Source: UMGS1840 sp964537245
Lineage (GTDB): Bacteria > Bacillota > Clostridia > UMGS1840
Length of the DNA stretch: 61,006 nucleotides
Direction of reading: 5' to 3'
NCBI GenBank assembly: GCA_964537245.1
Contig: CAZHZL010000006.1
Location: 1-61,006 of the forward strand
Part shown: positions 34,760 through 43,705 of the stretch, piece after piece
Layout of the letters: each line of letters opens with the position of its first letter
Numbering within the stretch: position 1 is the stretch's first letter
Position numbers and translations under genes: made by a program
The notes under the pieces: model-generated
The model's input: the letters and a program-made list of their open reading frames with translations, nothing else
Told to the model about the DNA's origin: nothing
Database searches by the model: none

Positions 34760-35722
34760 CTATTTTGTAATAAGATGAACAGCAAAGCCGCCGATTTCTT
34801 CTTTTAAGTATACAAATTTCAGATTGCCTTTTTCGTCATATTTTTTTGTATCCTCTAAAAATTCAACGCCCATACGCTTTAAATATGAGTAAGCTCTCGG
34901 AACAGAGTTTGTGCTTATGGCAATATGACCATTTGTTCCTGCGCCCATCATATACATAGCTTCAATCGGTTTGCCTGCAAATGCAGAGGATTCTCCGATT
35001 TTGCTTTCAAATCCGAAAAGTGTCTCAAAGCTTTTCGCAACAGCTATACCGTCATCCTTTGATTTTGTATTTATACCGATGTGCTTAAGGTCAAAGCCGA
35101 GCATTGTGTGAACAGCTTCTTTTGTAAGCTTTGTGATTTCGTCAAATTTCTTTTCTGCTATAAGCTCACCCTTAACCATCCAGCTTCCGCCGCATGCCAA
35201 AATTTTAGAAAACGCAAGATACTCATTGAGATTTTTTGCACTTATACCGCCTGTGGGCATAAATTTAATGTTACCGTAAGGCGCTGACATAGCTTTAATC
35301 ATATTAAGACCGCCTGCCGCTTCTGCAGGAAAAAACTTAACAACATCAAGTCCAAGCTCAATCGCCTGTTCAATATCAGACGGATTTGCACAGCCGGGTG
35401 TAACAGGAATGTTTTTATCAACGCAATATTTAACAACCTTTGGATTAAGACCGGGACTTACGATAAATTTTGCACCTGCATTAACAGCCTTGTCAACCTG
35501 TTCGCATGTAAGCACAGTACCTGCGCCAACAAACATTTCAGGAACATTTTCAGATATAAGTCTGATTGCTTCTTCAGCCGCTTCTGTTCTGAAGGTAACC
35601 TCTGCAACGGGAAGTCCGCCTGCAATAAGAGCCTTTGCCAACGAAACAGCGTCTTTCGCGTCATCAATTTTAACAACAGGAACAATACCGTAATCTCCGA
35701 TTTGTTTTAAAACTTCGTTCAT
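34760..35722 (-). CDS. KDPG/KHG aldolase fused to a VOC (glyoxalase-like) domain
   Basis: A 320-residue protein. Residues 1-205 are a KDPG aldolase (Eda) with the catalytic Glu41 in VAEVTFRT and the Schiff-base Lys129 in VVKFFPAE. It splits 2-keto-3-deoxy-6-phosphogluconate into pyruvate and glyceraldehyde-3-phosphate, the end of uronate or Entner-Doudoroff breakdown. Residues 210-318 form one VOC/glyoxalase half-domain (LKHIGINTKS, GTNGHIAIST, GGFAVHLIT), of unknown role here. No KDG kinase is nearby. The ribosome site AGAGGT precedes the ATG. Confidence 0.92.
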   Translation of the reverse strand: MNEVLKQIGDYGIVPVVKIDDAKDAVSLAKALIAGGLPVAEVTFRTEAAEEAIRLISENVPEMFVGAGTVLTCEQVDKAVNAGAKFIVSPGLNPKVVKYCVDKNIPVTPGCANPSDIEQAIELGLDVVKFFPAEAAGGLNMIKAMSAPYGNIKFMPTGGISAKNLNEYLAFSKILACGGSWMVKGELIAEKKFDEITKLTKEAVHTMLGFDLKHIGINTKSKDDGIAVAKSFETLFGFESKIGESSAFAGKPIEAMYMMGAGTNGHIAISTNSVPRAYSYLKRMGVEFLEDTKKYDEKGNLKFVYLKEEIGGFAVHLITK

Positions 35723-35842
35723 TTTTTATACCTCTTTTATTTTTTAAAAATTAATGTATCTTTATTTTAGCAGATAAAATATAAAAATTCAATAATGAGA
35801 AAATACAAATCAATTTAAAACAGAAAATCATCAAAATAAGCT

Positions 35843-38800
35843 TTACATATCAAAAAAGCTTATCTGCGGTGAATCAGGAAGTCCGTCCAAGCAACCGAGC
35901 GCTGTAAGCTGTTCAATGTGTGTTTTTGAAAGCTTTGTACGGGAAAGAAGCTCTTCCTTTGAAGTAAAATTGCCGTTCTGTCTTGCTTCAATGACCGTAT
36001 CGGCAGCCGCCGCACCGAGACCTTTTATTGCAGTAAACGGAAGTCTTAATGTATTTCCGTCTATAATAAATTTCTGTGAATCTGATTTATACAAATCAAC
36101 CGGTGCAAACGAGATGCCTCTTTTCTGCATTTCGTTACACATTCCGAGAAGCGTGATTACATTTTTATCCTTCTGCTTAAGGTCGCTCATGGCGTTATAC
36201 TGTTTTAAATACTGTTCAACCTTTTCGCCAACCATCATATCAATATCAAAGTCCCCTGCTCTTATCGAAAAATATGTCGCATAATACGCAAGCGGATAAT
36301 GCACCTTAAAATATGCAATTCTAAACGCCATCGTAACATATGCAACAGCGTGCGCCTTCGGGAACATATACTGAATTTTTTCACAGCTTTTTATATACCA
36401 GTCAGGAACATTGTTTGCTTTCATTTCCTCCTGATATTTTTCCCATTTATCCTCTTTTCCTTTTGCAACCTTACCCTTACGGACAGATTCCATAATAGAA
36501 AACGCATTTTTAGGCTCAACGCCCATATGAATAAGATAAATCATAATATCGTCACGAGTACAGATTGCGTCTTTAAGAGTACAAACACCGTTTACAATGA
36601 GGTCCTGTGCATTTCCAAGCCAAACATCAGTTCCGTGTGAAAGACCTGCAATTCGCACCAATTCTGCAAAGGTTGTCGGCTTTGTATCAATAAGCATCTG
36701 CCTTGTAAAGCCTGTACCAAATTCAGGAAGTCCCAGTGTTCCTACCTCTGAATCAATATCCTCAGGTGTTACACCGAGCGCGCTTGTATTTAAAAACAGC
36801 GATTTTGTTTTCTCATCATCAAGCGGTATGCTCTTTGGGTCCAGTCCTGTTAAATCCTGTAACATTCTTATCATGGCAGGGTCGTCGTGTCCGAGTAAGT
36901 CAAGCTTCAAAAGACAGTCGTGCAAATATGTATACTGGAAGTGAGTTGTTATTATATCACTTTTCGGGTCATCAGCAGGGTGCGCAATTGGTGTAAATTC
37001 GTACACCTCATACTCTTTCGGAACAATCATAACGCCGCCGGGGTGCTGACCTGTCGTTTTCTTAACACCGTTACAGCCGATTGAAAGTCTCATCATTTCC
37101 GCATTGTTATATGAAATGCCTTTTTCCTCGCAGTATTTTTTAACATAGCCGAATGCGTTTTTTTCTGCAATCGTACCTATTGTACCCGCTCTGAAAACAT
37201 GGCCTTCTCCGAAAAGCTCTTCAGTATATTTATGAATTGTAGGCTGATATTCTCCGGCAAAGTTAAGGTCAATATCAGGCTCCTTATCTCCTGCAAAGCC
37301 AAGAAAGGTTTCAAAAGGAATATCGTGACCGTCACGAGTAAGCTCAACACCGCAGACAGGACATTTTTTAGGAGGCATATCACAGCCTGAGCTGTAAGAG
37401 CCGTCCTCAATAAATTCGCTGTATTTACACTCAGGGCAAATATAGTGCGGACAAAGAGAGTTAACCTCTGTGATATCCGATAAAAACGCAACAAATGACG
37501 AACCAACAGAGCCTCTTGAGCCAACGAGGTAACCGTCGTCAAGAGATTTTTTAACAAGCTTCTGAGCTATTATATACATAACGGCATAGCCATTTGAAAT
37601 AATCGAATCAAGCTCCCTGTCCATTCTTTTCTGAACAAGCTCGGGAAGCGGGTCACCGTATATTCTTTTTGCCTTTGCAACAGACATTTCTCTCAATTCT
37701 TCTTCTGAGCCGGGAATTGACGGAGGACATCTTTTTTCAGGAATAGGAACAATCATATCGTCAATCATATCGCAGATTTTATTCGGGTTTGTAATTACTA
37801 TTTCCTTTTTCAAGTCATCGTCAAGATAATAAAATTCTTCAAGCATTTCCTCTGTCGTTCTTAAATAAAGAGGCGCCTGATTGTCAGCGTCGGAAAAACC
37901 GTGACCGTACATAATAATTTTACGGTATACACTATCCTCGGGATTGAGAAAATGAACATCGCCTGTTGCTACCGTCATTTTACCGAGCTTTCGTCCGATT
38001 TCAATTATTTTTTTATTTATGTCTATAAGGTCGTCAGTTGAATTTACAGTCCCGTTTTCAAGCATAAAGTTATTGTTACCCAACGGCTGTATTTCCATAA
38101 AATCATAGAAATCTGCAATTTTTTCAACCTCTTCATCTTTAGCGCCTGACAAAATCGCCTGATAAAGCTCACCCGCCTCACAGGCGCTTCCGTAGATAAG
38201 TCCTTCATGCATAGAATGAAGCTCGCTTTTCAACATTCTCGGTCTTCTGCTGAAATGGAGAAGATTTGAATTTGAAACAAGCTTATAAAGATTCACAAGT
38301 CCAACCTGATTCTGAACGAGAATAATAGCATGATAAGCCTTAGCCTTATCAACATTTTTCGGTAATGCGGCGTTCAAGCCTTTAAGAGATATAACGCCCT
38401 TTTCCTTTGCTTTTTCTATAAGTATTTTGAATATTTTATGTAAACATTCTGTATCGTTTACCGCCCTGTGCGCACCTTCAAGCGCAACATTAAGCTCTTT
38501 TGCAAGTGTTCCAAGCTTATGGTTTTTAAACTCTGTGAATATTCTTCGCGAAAAATCAAGTGTATCAAGGTGCGGATTTTTAATCTCAATACCAAGTCTT
38601 TTGCAGGCGGCATTCAAAAAGCCAACATCAAAAGAAGCATTGTGTGCAACTAAAACGCTGTCTCCGATAAAATCAATAAACTCGGGAATAATAACATCTT
38701 CTGTCGGCTCATTTTCAACCATATCCTGAGTTATATTTGTAAGCTGAACAATTTTTCCGGGAATAAGACGCTCGGGATTTACAAACTTTGAAAATCTGTC

Positions 38801-40186
38801 AACAATTTCTCCGTTTTTACATCTTACAGCGCCGATTTCGATAATTCTGTCATTTTCGCTTGATACGCCTGTTGTTTCAAAGTCAAAAACAGTAAAATCC
38901 GCATCGTCAAAATTATAATCCTTATCGCCAACATATATATCAGCAAAATCATCTACAATATATGCTTCAACGCCGTAAATGATTTTTATACCGAGCTTTT
39001 TGCCGAGTGCATATGCTTCAGGATATGCCTGCAAAACACCATGGTCAGTGATTGCAATAGCCTTGTGTCCCCACTTATGCGCCTGTTTAATCAAATCCTT
39101 GACATCAGCCATACCGTCAACGGCAGACATCGTTGTATGAAGATGAAGCTCGATTCTTTTTTCTTCGCTGTCATCTGTACGCACCTTTTTATCTGTTTTT
39201 TCAATAGAAAACGGCTGAACGATAAAATCCTTCAAGTATTCGTCATACTTTGTTACACCCGTCATTCTGATACAAGTTCCGACAGTAAGCTTGTCCTTTA
39301 TAAGATTATAAGCGTCCTTTGTTTTGAAAAACTTCTTAACCATAAGAGAAGATGTACCGTCGGTTATATACATCATAAAAATAACAGAGCCGTTTTTGGT
39401 AACCTTGTCCTCAGTAAAGAAAATTTCGCCTTCAACAAGGATATTGCCGCTGTTCTGATTGACATACTGCATTTCGGTAACCTGTCCGTCCTCGATATGC
39501 TTTCCCACAATTATCCTGTCAAGCTTTTCCTGTTCTTCGGGGTGTTCCAAAAGATACTGCTTTCTTTCTTCTGCAAGTCTTCTTTTTTCCGCCCGTTCTT
39601 CTCTTTTTTTCTCTTTTATAATCTCTGCCCGCTCTAAAGCAAGCTTGTTTTCTTCTTCGATTATTTCCTGCAATGCGTCTTCTCTGTATGAAATATAGTC
39701 ATCAATACTTGATTCAAATTGTACAGTATCGTGAAACTCTACTTCTATATCAAGAGAAAACTCATCTGAAATAAGTTTTTTTATTTCTTCACATGCGCCG
39801 TTTGCACTGAGCATATCAGCGCCGTGTGTTCTTAAATGTATATGTAAAATATCGTCCTCAAAATCAGCATACGAGCCTTCAATAAAGCTTTTTAATGCAG
39901 GAAATTTAAGCGAAAGATATGTAATAATCTGAAGATAATAATTTTCATCGAACATTTCGGAGGAATATCTTGTATAAAGCTTTATGGAATTAAGGTTGTA
40001 CACCTTTTTTATATCCTTTGCAGCCTCGATAAGAATATTTTTATCTATTATCTTTTTCGACCGAAGAACAATATCTATTTTTCTTTGTTCCTTTATAAAA
40101 TTTTTCTCTTCAATAATACTTTCTGAAAATACATCAGAATAGCTTTTGACTGTCTGTGATTCGCAAAAAAGCTCATTAAATGTCAT
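35843..40186 (-). CDS. polC: DNA polymerase III alpha subunit, Gram-positive type PolC
   Basis: The main replicative polymerase of low-GC Gram-positives. The 1447 residues show the PolC order: an N-terminal region, an OB fold (about 225-330), PHP domain (ELHLHTTMSAVDGMAD) interrupted by a DEDDh proofreading exonuclease (about 425-600; FTVFDFETTG, VAHNASFDVGF, HRAVNDTE), then the zinc-binding segment (CPECKYSEF, CPVCG), palm and fingers (DIDLNFAGEYQ), and the C-terminal duplex-binding part. The length matches the family. The ribosome site GAGGTGAGG precedes the ATG. Confidence 0.97.
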   Translation of the reverse strand: MTFNELFCESQTVKSYSDVFSESIIEEKNFIKEQRKIDIVLRSKKIIDKNILIEAAKDIKKVYNLNSIKLYTRYSSEMFDENYYLQIITYLSLKFPALKSFIEGSYADFEDDILHIHLRTHGADMLSANGACEEIKKLISDEFSLDIEVEFHDTVQFESSIDDYISYREDALQEIIEEENKLALERAEIIKEKKREERAEKRRLAEERKQYLLEHPEEQEKLDRIIVGKHIEDGQVTEMQYVNQNSGNILVEGEIFFTEDKVTKNGSVIFMMYITDGTSSLMVKKFFKTKDAYNLIKDKLTVGTCIRMTGVTKYDEYLKDFIVQPFSIEKTDKKVRTDDSEEKRIELHLHTTMSAVDGMADVKDLIKQAHKWGHKAIAITDHGVLQAYPEAYALGKKLGIKIIYGVEAYIVDDFADIYVGDKDYNFDDADFTVFDFETTGVSSENDRIIEIGAVRCKNGEIVDRFSKFVNPERLIPGKIVQLTNITQDMVENEPTEDVIIPEFIDFIGDSVLVAHNASFDVGFLNAACKRLGIEIKNPHLDTLDFSRRIFTEFKNHKLGTLAKELNVALEGAHRAVNDTECLHKIFKILIEKAKEKGVISLKGLNAALPKNVDKAKAYHAIILVQNQVGLVNLYKLVSNSNLLHFSRRPRMLKSELHSMHEGLIYGSACEAGELYQAILSGAKDEEVEKIADFYDFMEIQPLGNNNFMLENGTVNSTDDLIDINKKIIEIGRKLGKMTVATGDVHFLNPEDSVYRKIIMYGHGFSDADNQAPLYLRTTEEMLEEFYYLDDDLKKEIVITNPNKICDMIDDMIVPIPEKRCPPSIPGSEEELREMSVAKAKRIYGDPLPELVQKRMDRELDSIISNGYAVMYIIAQKLVKKSLDDGYLVGSRGSVGSSFVAFLSDITEVNSLCPHYICPECKYSEFIEDGSYSSGCDMPPKKCPVCGVELTRDGHDIPFETFLGFAGDKEPDIDLNFAGEYQPTIHKYTEELFGEGHVFRAGTIGTIAEKNAFGYVKKYCEEKGISYNNAEMMRLSIGCNGVKKTTGQHPGGVMIVPKEYEVYEFTPIAHPADDPKSDIITTHFQYTYLHDCLLKLDLLGHDDPAMIRMLQDLTGLDPKSIPLDDEKTKSLFLNTSALGVTPEDIDSEVGTLGLPEFGTGFTRQMLIDTKPTTFAELVRIAGLSHGTDVWLGNAQDLIVNGVCTLKDAICTRDDIMIYLIHMGVEPKNAFSIMESVRKGKVAKGKEDKWEKYQEEMKANNVPDWYIKSCEKIQYMFPKAHAVAYVTMAFRIAYFKVHYPLAYYATYFSIRAGDFDIDMMVGEKVEQYLKQYNAMSDLKQKDKNVITLLGMCNEMQKRGISFAPVDLYKSDSQKFIIDGNTLRLPFTAIKGLGAAAADTVIEARQNGNFTSKEELLSRTKLSKTHIEQLTALGCLDGLPDSPQISFFDM

Positions 40187-40217
40187 ACCGACCTCACCTC
40201 TCTTTATATAAAAACGC

Positions 40218-40250
40218 TAAAACAGCCTCGTCAGATATGAGGCTGCTTTA
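40218..40250 (-). terminator. Terminator of nrdDG
   Basis: CAGCCTC (40223-40229) pairs with GAGGCTG (40239-40245), and a T-run follows on the minus strand. It separates nrdG from polC. Confidence 0.7.
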
Positions 40251-40276
40251 AGGCATATTAAATTATAGCATATTTT

Positions 40277-40807
40277 TTATATTATGTCAATATCATCGTC
40301 CCACAGGATAACACAATTTTTTTCCAAGCTTTTTCTAACATCGATTATCCTCTGATTCAAAGAGCCTTTAAAACGGAGATTTTCTTTAAAATGCTCTTGC
40401 TCAAATCTTCCGTCAACCAAAACGCTGCAATAAGAAAGAAGCTCCTTCATTTTTTTATCAGCAATAATTTCTTCAAAGGTATATCCCGAATAAATCCAGA
40501 TATTTTTGTTTGTTTCTTCCTTTATGCGTTTGGATAATTCTATCAGTGCGTCTGCCTGACAAAAAGGCTCACCGCCGCTGTATGTGATATTTGTAAGACT
40601 GCTTTTTGTAAGCTTCCTATAAATTTCAGTTAAGCTTTCCTTATGACCGTTTTTTTCCTCCCATGTTTCAGGATTATGACACCCCGAACAATGATGAGGA
40701 CAGTAGCATACAAACAAAACATCCCGAAAGCCCTCTCCGTCAACCGCAGAACTGTATGATATATCAACAATATTTAAAAATGTGTTGTCAAAATCATTAT
40801 ACTTCAT
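40277..40807 (-). CDS. nrdG: Anaerobic ribonucleotide reductase activating enzyme
   Basis: A 176-residue radical-SAM enzyme that puts the glycyl radical on NrdD. The cluster motif C-x3-C-x2-C is seen in CPHHCSGCHNPETW near residue 33, and the SAM-binding region TYSGGEPFCQ follows. The start overlaps the end of nrdD by 11 bp and has no clear own ribosome site, so translation is probably coupled. Confidence 0.95.
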   Translation of the reverse strand: MKYNDFDNTFLNIVDISYSSAVDGEGFRDVLFVCYCPHHCSGCHNPETWEEKNGHKESLTEIYRKLTKSSLTNITYSGGEPFCQADALIELSKRIKEETNKNIWIYSGYTFEEIIADKKMKELLSYCSVLVDGRFEQEHFKENLRFKGSLNQRIIDVRKSLEKNCVILWDDDIDII

Positions 40808-43004
40808 GTGTTACACGGTCTCTCAATTCAGCTTTTTTAGCGCTGTTCCAGTTGTTTACGCTACCAACAAGGTAACCTGTGATTCTCTGGATAACATCAA
40901 TGTTTTTGCTCTTACATACAGGACATTCTGTCATATCATGCTCTGCGTTTTCAAATCCGCAGTCAAGACATCTGTTTCTTGTATGGTTAACTGAGCCGTA
41001 ACCCATATCAAGCTTATCCATAAGGTCAACAGTCTGCATAATGCAGGCAGGATTATGTGTAGCGTCACCGTCAAGCTCAACATAGAAAATATGTCCGCCA
41101 AGCTCATATTTATGATACGGTGCTTCCACCTCGGCCTTATGCTCAACACTGCATTTGTACCATACAGGAACATGAGAGCTGTTTGTGTAATATTCTTTAT
41201 CTGTAATATCTTTTATTATGCCGAACTGTTCGCGGTCCTTCTTTGTGAATTTGCCTGACAAGCCTTCAGCAGGTGTAGCAAGCAAGCTGAAATTGAGATT
41301 TTTTTCGTCTGCAACTTCCCTTATCTGATTATACATATATTCCACAATCTGAAGTCCGAGTTTCTGCGCTTCATCGTCTTCACCGTGGTGCTTGCCGACA
41401 AGTGCAATAAGTGCTTCCGCAAGTCCGATAAATCCGATACCAAGAGTACCTGTTTTCAAAAGCTCCTTAACAGTATCGTTCGGTCCGTACTTCTCGCTGT
41501 TTTCCCACATTCCGTTCATAAGCATAGGGAACTGTTTTTTAAGGGCAGTTCTCTGGAAGTTATAACGGTCATAAAGCTGCTGTGCAGTTATTTCTATACA
41601 TTTGTCAAGCTTTGCGAAAAATTCTTTTATACGCGCGTCTTTATCTTCGATTTCTCTACATTCGAGTGCAAGCTTAACGATATTTATTGTCGAGAATGAA
41701 AGATTGCCTCTTCCGATTGAAGTTTTCTCTCCGTGTCTGTCTTCAAAAACTCTTGTTCTGCAACCCATTGTTGCAACCTCGTATTTATATCTTTCAGGGT
41801 CGTTTGCGTCCCATTTTTCATGCTGATTGAACGATGCGTCAAGATTTAAGAAATTCGGGAAAAATCTTCTTGCAGTTACCTTACAAGCAAGCTTGTAGAG
41901 GTCGTAGTTTCTGTCTCCTTCAAGATAGTTCACGCCGCGTTTTTTCTTCCAAATCTGTATAGGGAAAATCGGTGTTTCGCCGTTTCCGACGCCTTTATAT
42001 GTTGAATTTAAGATTTCTCTCATTACGCAACGACCTTCAGCAGAAGTATCTGTTCCATAGTTGATTGATGAGAATACAACCTGATTTCCGCCTCTTGAAT
42101 GGATAGTGTTCATATTATGGATAAATGATTCCATAGACTGATGAACACGGTTAACTGTCAAGTTCATTGCGTGCTGATAATAACGCTCGTTGCCGCTTAA
42201 ATCCTTTATATCTCTTATAAGATAATCGTCAACTTCTTTTTCTTTATATTCGGATAAATCAACATTTTCCAAAGCTTCAATTTTTTCGAGTTCTTCTATA
42301 AAAGTAAGCTTAACATACGGAGCAAGATAAAAATCAAAAGCAGGGATTGCCTGTCCGCCGTGCATTTCATTCTGGATTGATTCCATCGAAATACAAGCTA
42401 AAATAGCGGCAGTTTCAATTCTCTTAGCAGGGCGTGATGAGCCGTGACCTGCTCTGAAGCCGTCTCCCAGAACTCTGTCAAGAGGATGTTGGAGACAGGT
42501 AAGAGATTTTGTCGGATAATAGTCAGCGTCGTGAATATGGATATAGTTACTCTTAACATAATCTCTTGTAAGGTCTGAAACGAGCATATCGTTTACAAAT
42601 GAGCGTGATGTTACGCTTGCAAATTTCATCATCATTCCCGCAGGAGTTTCCGCATTCATATTTGCGTTTTCTTTTGTAACATCATTTGCAATAGTATTAA
42701 CGATACTCATATATGTATCGTAGGTTTTTCTTCCTCTTGCGATATTTCTCTTATCTCTGTAAAGAATGTATGACTTAGCAACATTTTTATACTGAGATTT
42801 CATAAGCTCGATTTCAACAAGGTTTTGTATTTCTTCAACATCAGCAATATCCTTGTTGATGTTGTAAATTGTTTCTGCAATACTTTCAGCACATTTTACA
42901 TCATTTATAAAATCGTGATTCATCGCTTTAAGTATAGCAAGAGTAATTTTTTCTTTATCAAAATTTTCTATTCTTCCGTCTCTTTTTCTGATATTAAGTA
43001 TCAT
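40797..43004 (-). CDS. nrdD: Anaerobic ribonucleoside-triphosphate reductase
   Basis: Makes deoxyribonucleotides without oxygen. The 735-residue protein has an N-terminal ATP-cone (about 1-90; KRDGRIENFDKEKITLAI), the class III catalytic domain, a zinc site near the C-terminus (CLDCGF ... CPVCKS) and the glycyl-radical region RITGYLVGSVNNWN. I start it at 43004, after a strong GGAGG; a 17-codon upstream extension runs into the NrdR box region. Three NrdR-like boxes lie upstream. Confidence 0.96.
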   Translation of the reverse strand: MILNIRKRDGRIENFDKEKITLAILKAMNHDFINDVKCAESIAETIYNINKDIADVEEIQNLVEIELMKSQYKNVAKSYILYRDKRNIARGRKTYDTYMSIVNTIANDVTKENANMNAETPAGMMMKFASVTSRSFVNDMLVSDLTRDYVKSNYIHIHDADYYPTKSLTCLQHPLDRVLGDGFRAGHGSSRPAKRIETAAILACISMESIQNEMHGGQAIPAFDFYLAPYVKLTFIEELEKIEALENVDLSEYKEKEVDDYLIRDIKDLSGNERYYQHAMNLTVNRVHQSMESFIHNMNTIHSRGGNQVVFSSINYGTDTSAEGRCVMREILNSTYKGVGNGETPIFPIQIWKKKRGVNYLEGDRNYDLYKLACKVTARRFFPNFLNLDASFNQHEKWDANDPERYKYEVATMGCRTRVFEDRHGEKTSIGRGNLSFSTINIVKLALECREIEDKDARIKEFFAKLDKCIEITAQQLYDRYNFQRTALKKQFPMLMNGMWENSEKYGPNDTVKELLKTGTLGIGFIGLAEALIALVGKHHGEDDEAQKLGLQIVEYMYNQIREVADEKNLNFSLLATPAEGLSGKFTKKDREQFGIIKDITDKEYYTNSSHVPVWYKCSVEHKAEVEAPYHKYELGGHIFYVELDGDATHNPACIMQTVDLMDKLDMGYGSVNHTRNRCLDCGFENAEHDMTECPVCKSKNIDVIQRITGYLVGSVNNWNSAKKAELRDRVTHEV

Positions 43005-43033
43005 TTTCTCCACTCCTCCGTTAAAAACTTCAA

Positions 43034-43049
43034 ACACTACATCTTGTGT
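43034..43049. promoter_or_regulatory. NrdR box 1
   Basis: ACACTACATCTTGTGT fits the 16-bp NrdR consensus (ACACWATATATWGTGT type) and lies just downstream of the nrdD promoter -10 box. Confidence 0.8.
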
Positions 43050-43060
43050 TAGCAAAAACT

Positions 43061-43089
43061 ATTATACACTACATTTTGTGAAAAATCAA
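43061..43089 (-). promoter_or_regulatory. nrdDG promoter
   Basis: Minus-strand TTGATT (43084-43089) and a perfect TATAAT (43061-43066) are 17 bp apart. NrdR box 2 sits in the spacer and box 1 over the start of transcription. Confidence 0.75.
43066..43081. promoter_or_regulatory. NrdR box 2
   Basis: ACACTACATTTTGTGA is a second NrdR-type palindrome. Its centre is 32 bp (three helical turns) from box 1, the spacing typical of paired NrdR boxes. Confidence 0.8.
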
Positions 43090-43107
43090 GTCTTTTTTGA
43101 AAATATT

Positions 43108-43123
43108 TTACAATATCTTGTGT
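43108..43123. promoter_or_regulatory. Possible third NrdR box
   Basis: TTACAATATCTTGTGT keeps one perfect half-site and a weaker other half. Its centre is 42 bp (about four turns) upstream of box 2. Confidence 0.45.
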
Positions 43124-43144
43124 TTGCCATTTTTTACAATCAAA

Positions 43145-43168
43145 AAAAGCCTTAGTATCAAGGCTTTT
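43145..43168 (-). terminator. Terminator facing the minus strand
   Basis: AAAAGCCTT (43145-43153) pairs with AAGGCTTTT (43160-43168), with a run of seven T downstream on the minus strand. It insulates the nrdDG promoter from transcripts coming from the accessory region. Confidence 0.7.
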
Positions 43169-43224
43169 AGTAATTATTACATTTTTGTTACAAAAAAATA
43201 TTTTCAGGTAATTATCTTTTTTTA

Positions 43225-43253
43225 TTGACTTTTTTGAAAAGTAATGTTATAAT
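43225..43253 (+). promoter_or_regulatory. Promoter of structured RNA copy 1
   Basis: TTGACT (43225-43230) and a perfect TATAAT (43248-43253) have a 17-bp spacer. The surrounding text (AATTATCTTTTT before, AATGT before the -10) recurs at putP and at RNA copy 2. Confidence 0.85.
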
Positions 43254-43259
43254 GACACT

Positions 43260-43467
43260 GCTACACAAAAATATAATAAGGTATACAATAAAACTCTATT
43301 TTGATACAAGGGAATACTATGCCCATTACTTGGTCAATATGAATTAGGTAAAAATGCTTATTCCGGTAATTGACTGAGTAAATATTATACTTTGTTATTT
43401 TGTGTAGCTACAAACAGGAGTTTGCATTTTTCAGTGCATTCTCTTATGGAGGGTGCACTTTTTTATT
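43260..43467 (+). ncRNA. Structured RNA copy 1 (6S-like fold possible), ending in a terminator
   Basis: The predicted transcript starts at the 5' arm of an 11-bp closing helix (43260-43270 with 43398-43408). Further pairings follow: 43278-43285 with 43386-43393, ACTC/GAGT, an open bubble, GGAATA/TATTCC (43311-43316 with 43359-43364) and an apical arm. A separate terminator hairpin (43434-43443 with 43449-43458) is followed by TTTTTT. An apical AAAAATGC (43350) can pair with GCATTTTT (43424). Promoter, long closed helix with central bubble and length of about 200 nt resemble 6S RNA, but I cannot confirm that family. A cis-acting leader of the micro-protein gene is the main alternative. Confidence 0.65.
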
Positions 43468-43493
43468 TTTTTCATAAAAAGGAGAAACACAAA

Positions 43494-43655
43494 ATGCCGA
43501 ATTATAAAAAAATGTATTTTAAATTATTCAATGATGTTACCGACGCTATTGAACTCTTGAAAAAAGCTCAGATTGATGCCGAAGAGGAATATATCAATTC
43601 AAGTGAAGAAGAGGAAAATATACTAAAATTAAATAAAAATAACGAGGAGGTATGA
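43494..43655 (+). CDS. Conserved micro-protein downstream of structured RNA copy 1
   Basis: A 53-residue charged protein starting MPNYKKMYFKLFNDVTDAIE and predicted mostly helical, with an acidic C-terminal half and no membrane segment. An AAAAGGAG site lies 9 bases before the ATG. A paralogue with the first 40 residues identical occurs at 53862-54035, also directly behind the structured RNA. Between the copies many changes are synonymous, which indicates selection on the protein. I recall similar unannotated proteins in other Clostridia, but no function. The last codons (NEEV) form one arm of the downstream hairpin. Confidence 0.75.
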   Translation: MPNYKKMYFKLFNDVTDAIELLKKAQIDAEEEYINSSEEEENILKLNKNNEEV

Positions 43656-43672
43656 AGCATACTTCCTCGTTA
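43640..43672. terminator. Hairpin overlapping the end of the micro-protein gene
   Basis: A 15-bp stem with one G-U pair (43640-43654 with 43658-43672) includes the last codons and the stop. An A-rich stretch upstream becomes a T-run on the minus strand. The same hairpin is kept at 54018-54054. Confidence 0.7.
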
Positions 43673-43705
43673 CAGAACCGTCCTCTTGTCTTGATTAGCG
43701 TGGAG

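Noticed and set aside
34503..34778. Plus-strand gene of 91 residues after the nagB-ROK terminator
   Set aside because: It begins inside the terminator, has no ribosome site and overlaps the end of the aldolase gene; the minus strand reads no better than a remnant.
36597..39698. Several long open frames opposite polC
   Set aside because: They are antisense shadows of the polC reading frame with no ribosome sites or recognisable domains.
43225..43470. T-box or known riboswitch
   Set aside because: No T-box sequence or tRNA-acceptor bulge motif is seen, and no aminoacyl or metabolite gene follows; the next gene encodes a micro-protein.
43225..43655. Type III toxin-antitoxin system (RNA antitoxin, terminator, toxin)
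   Set aside because: The order is similar, but the RNA has no tandem direct repeats and the 53-residue protein does not resemble a ToxN-type endoribonuclease.
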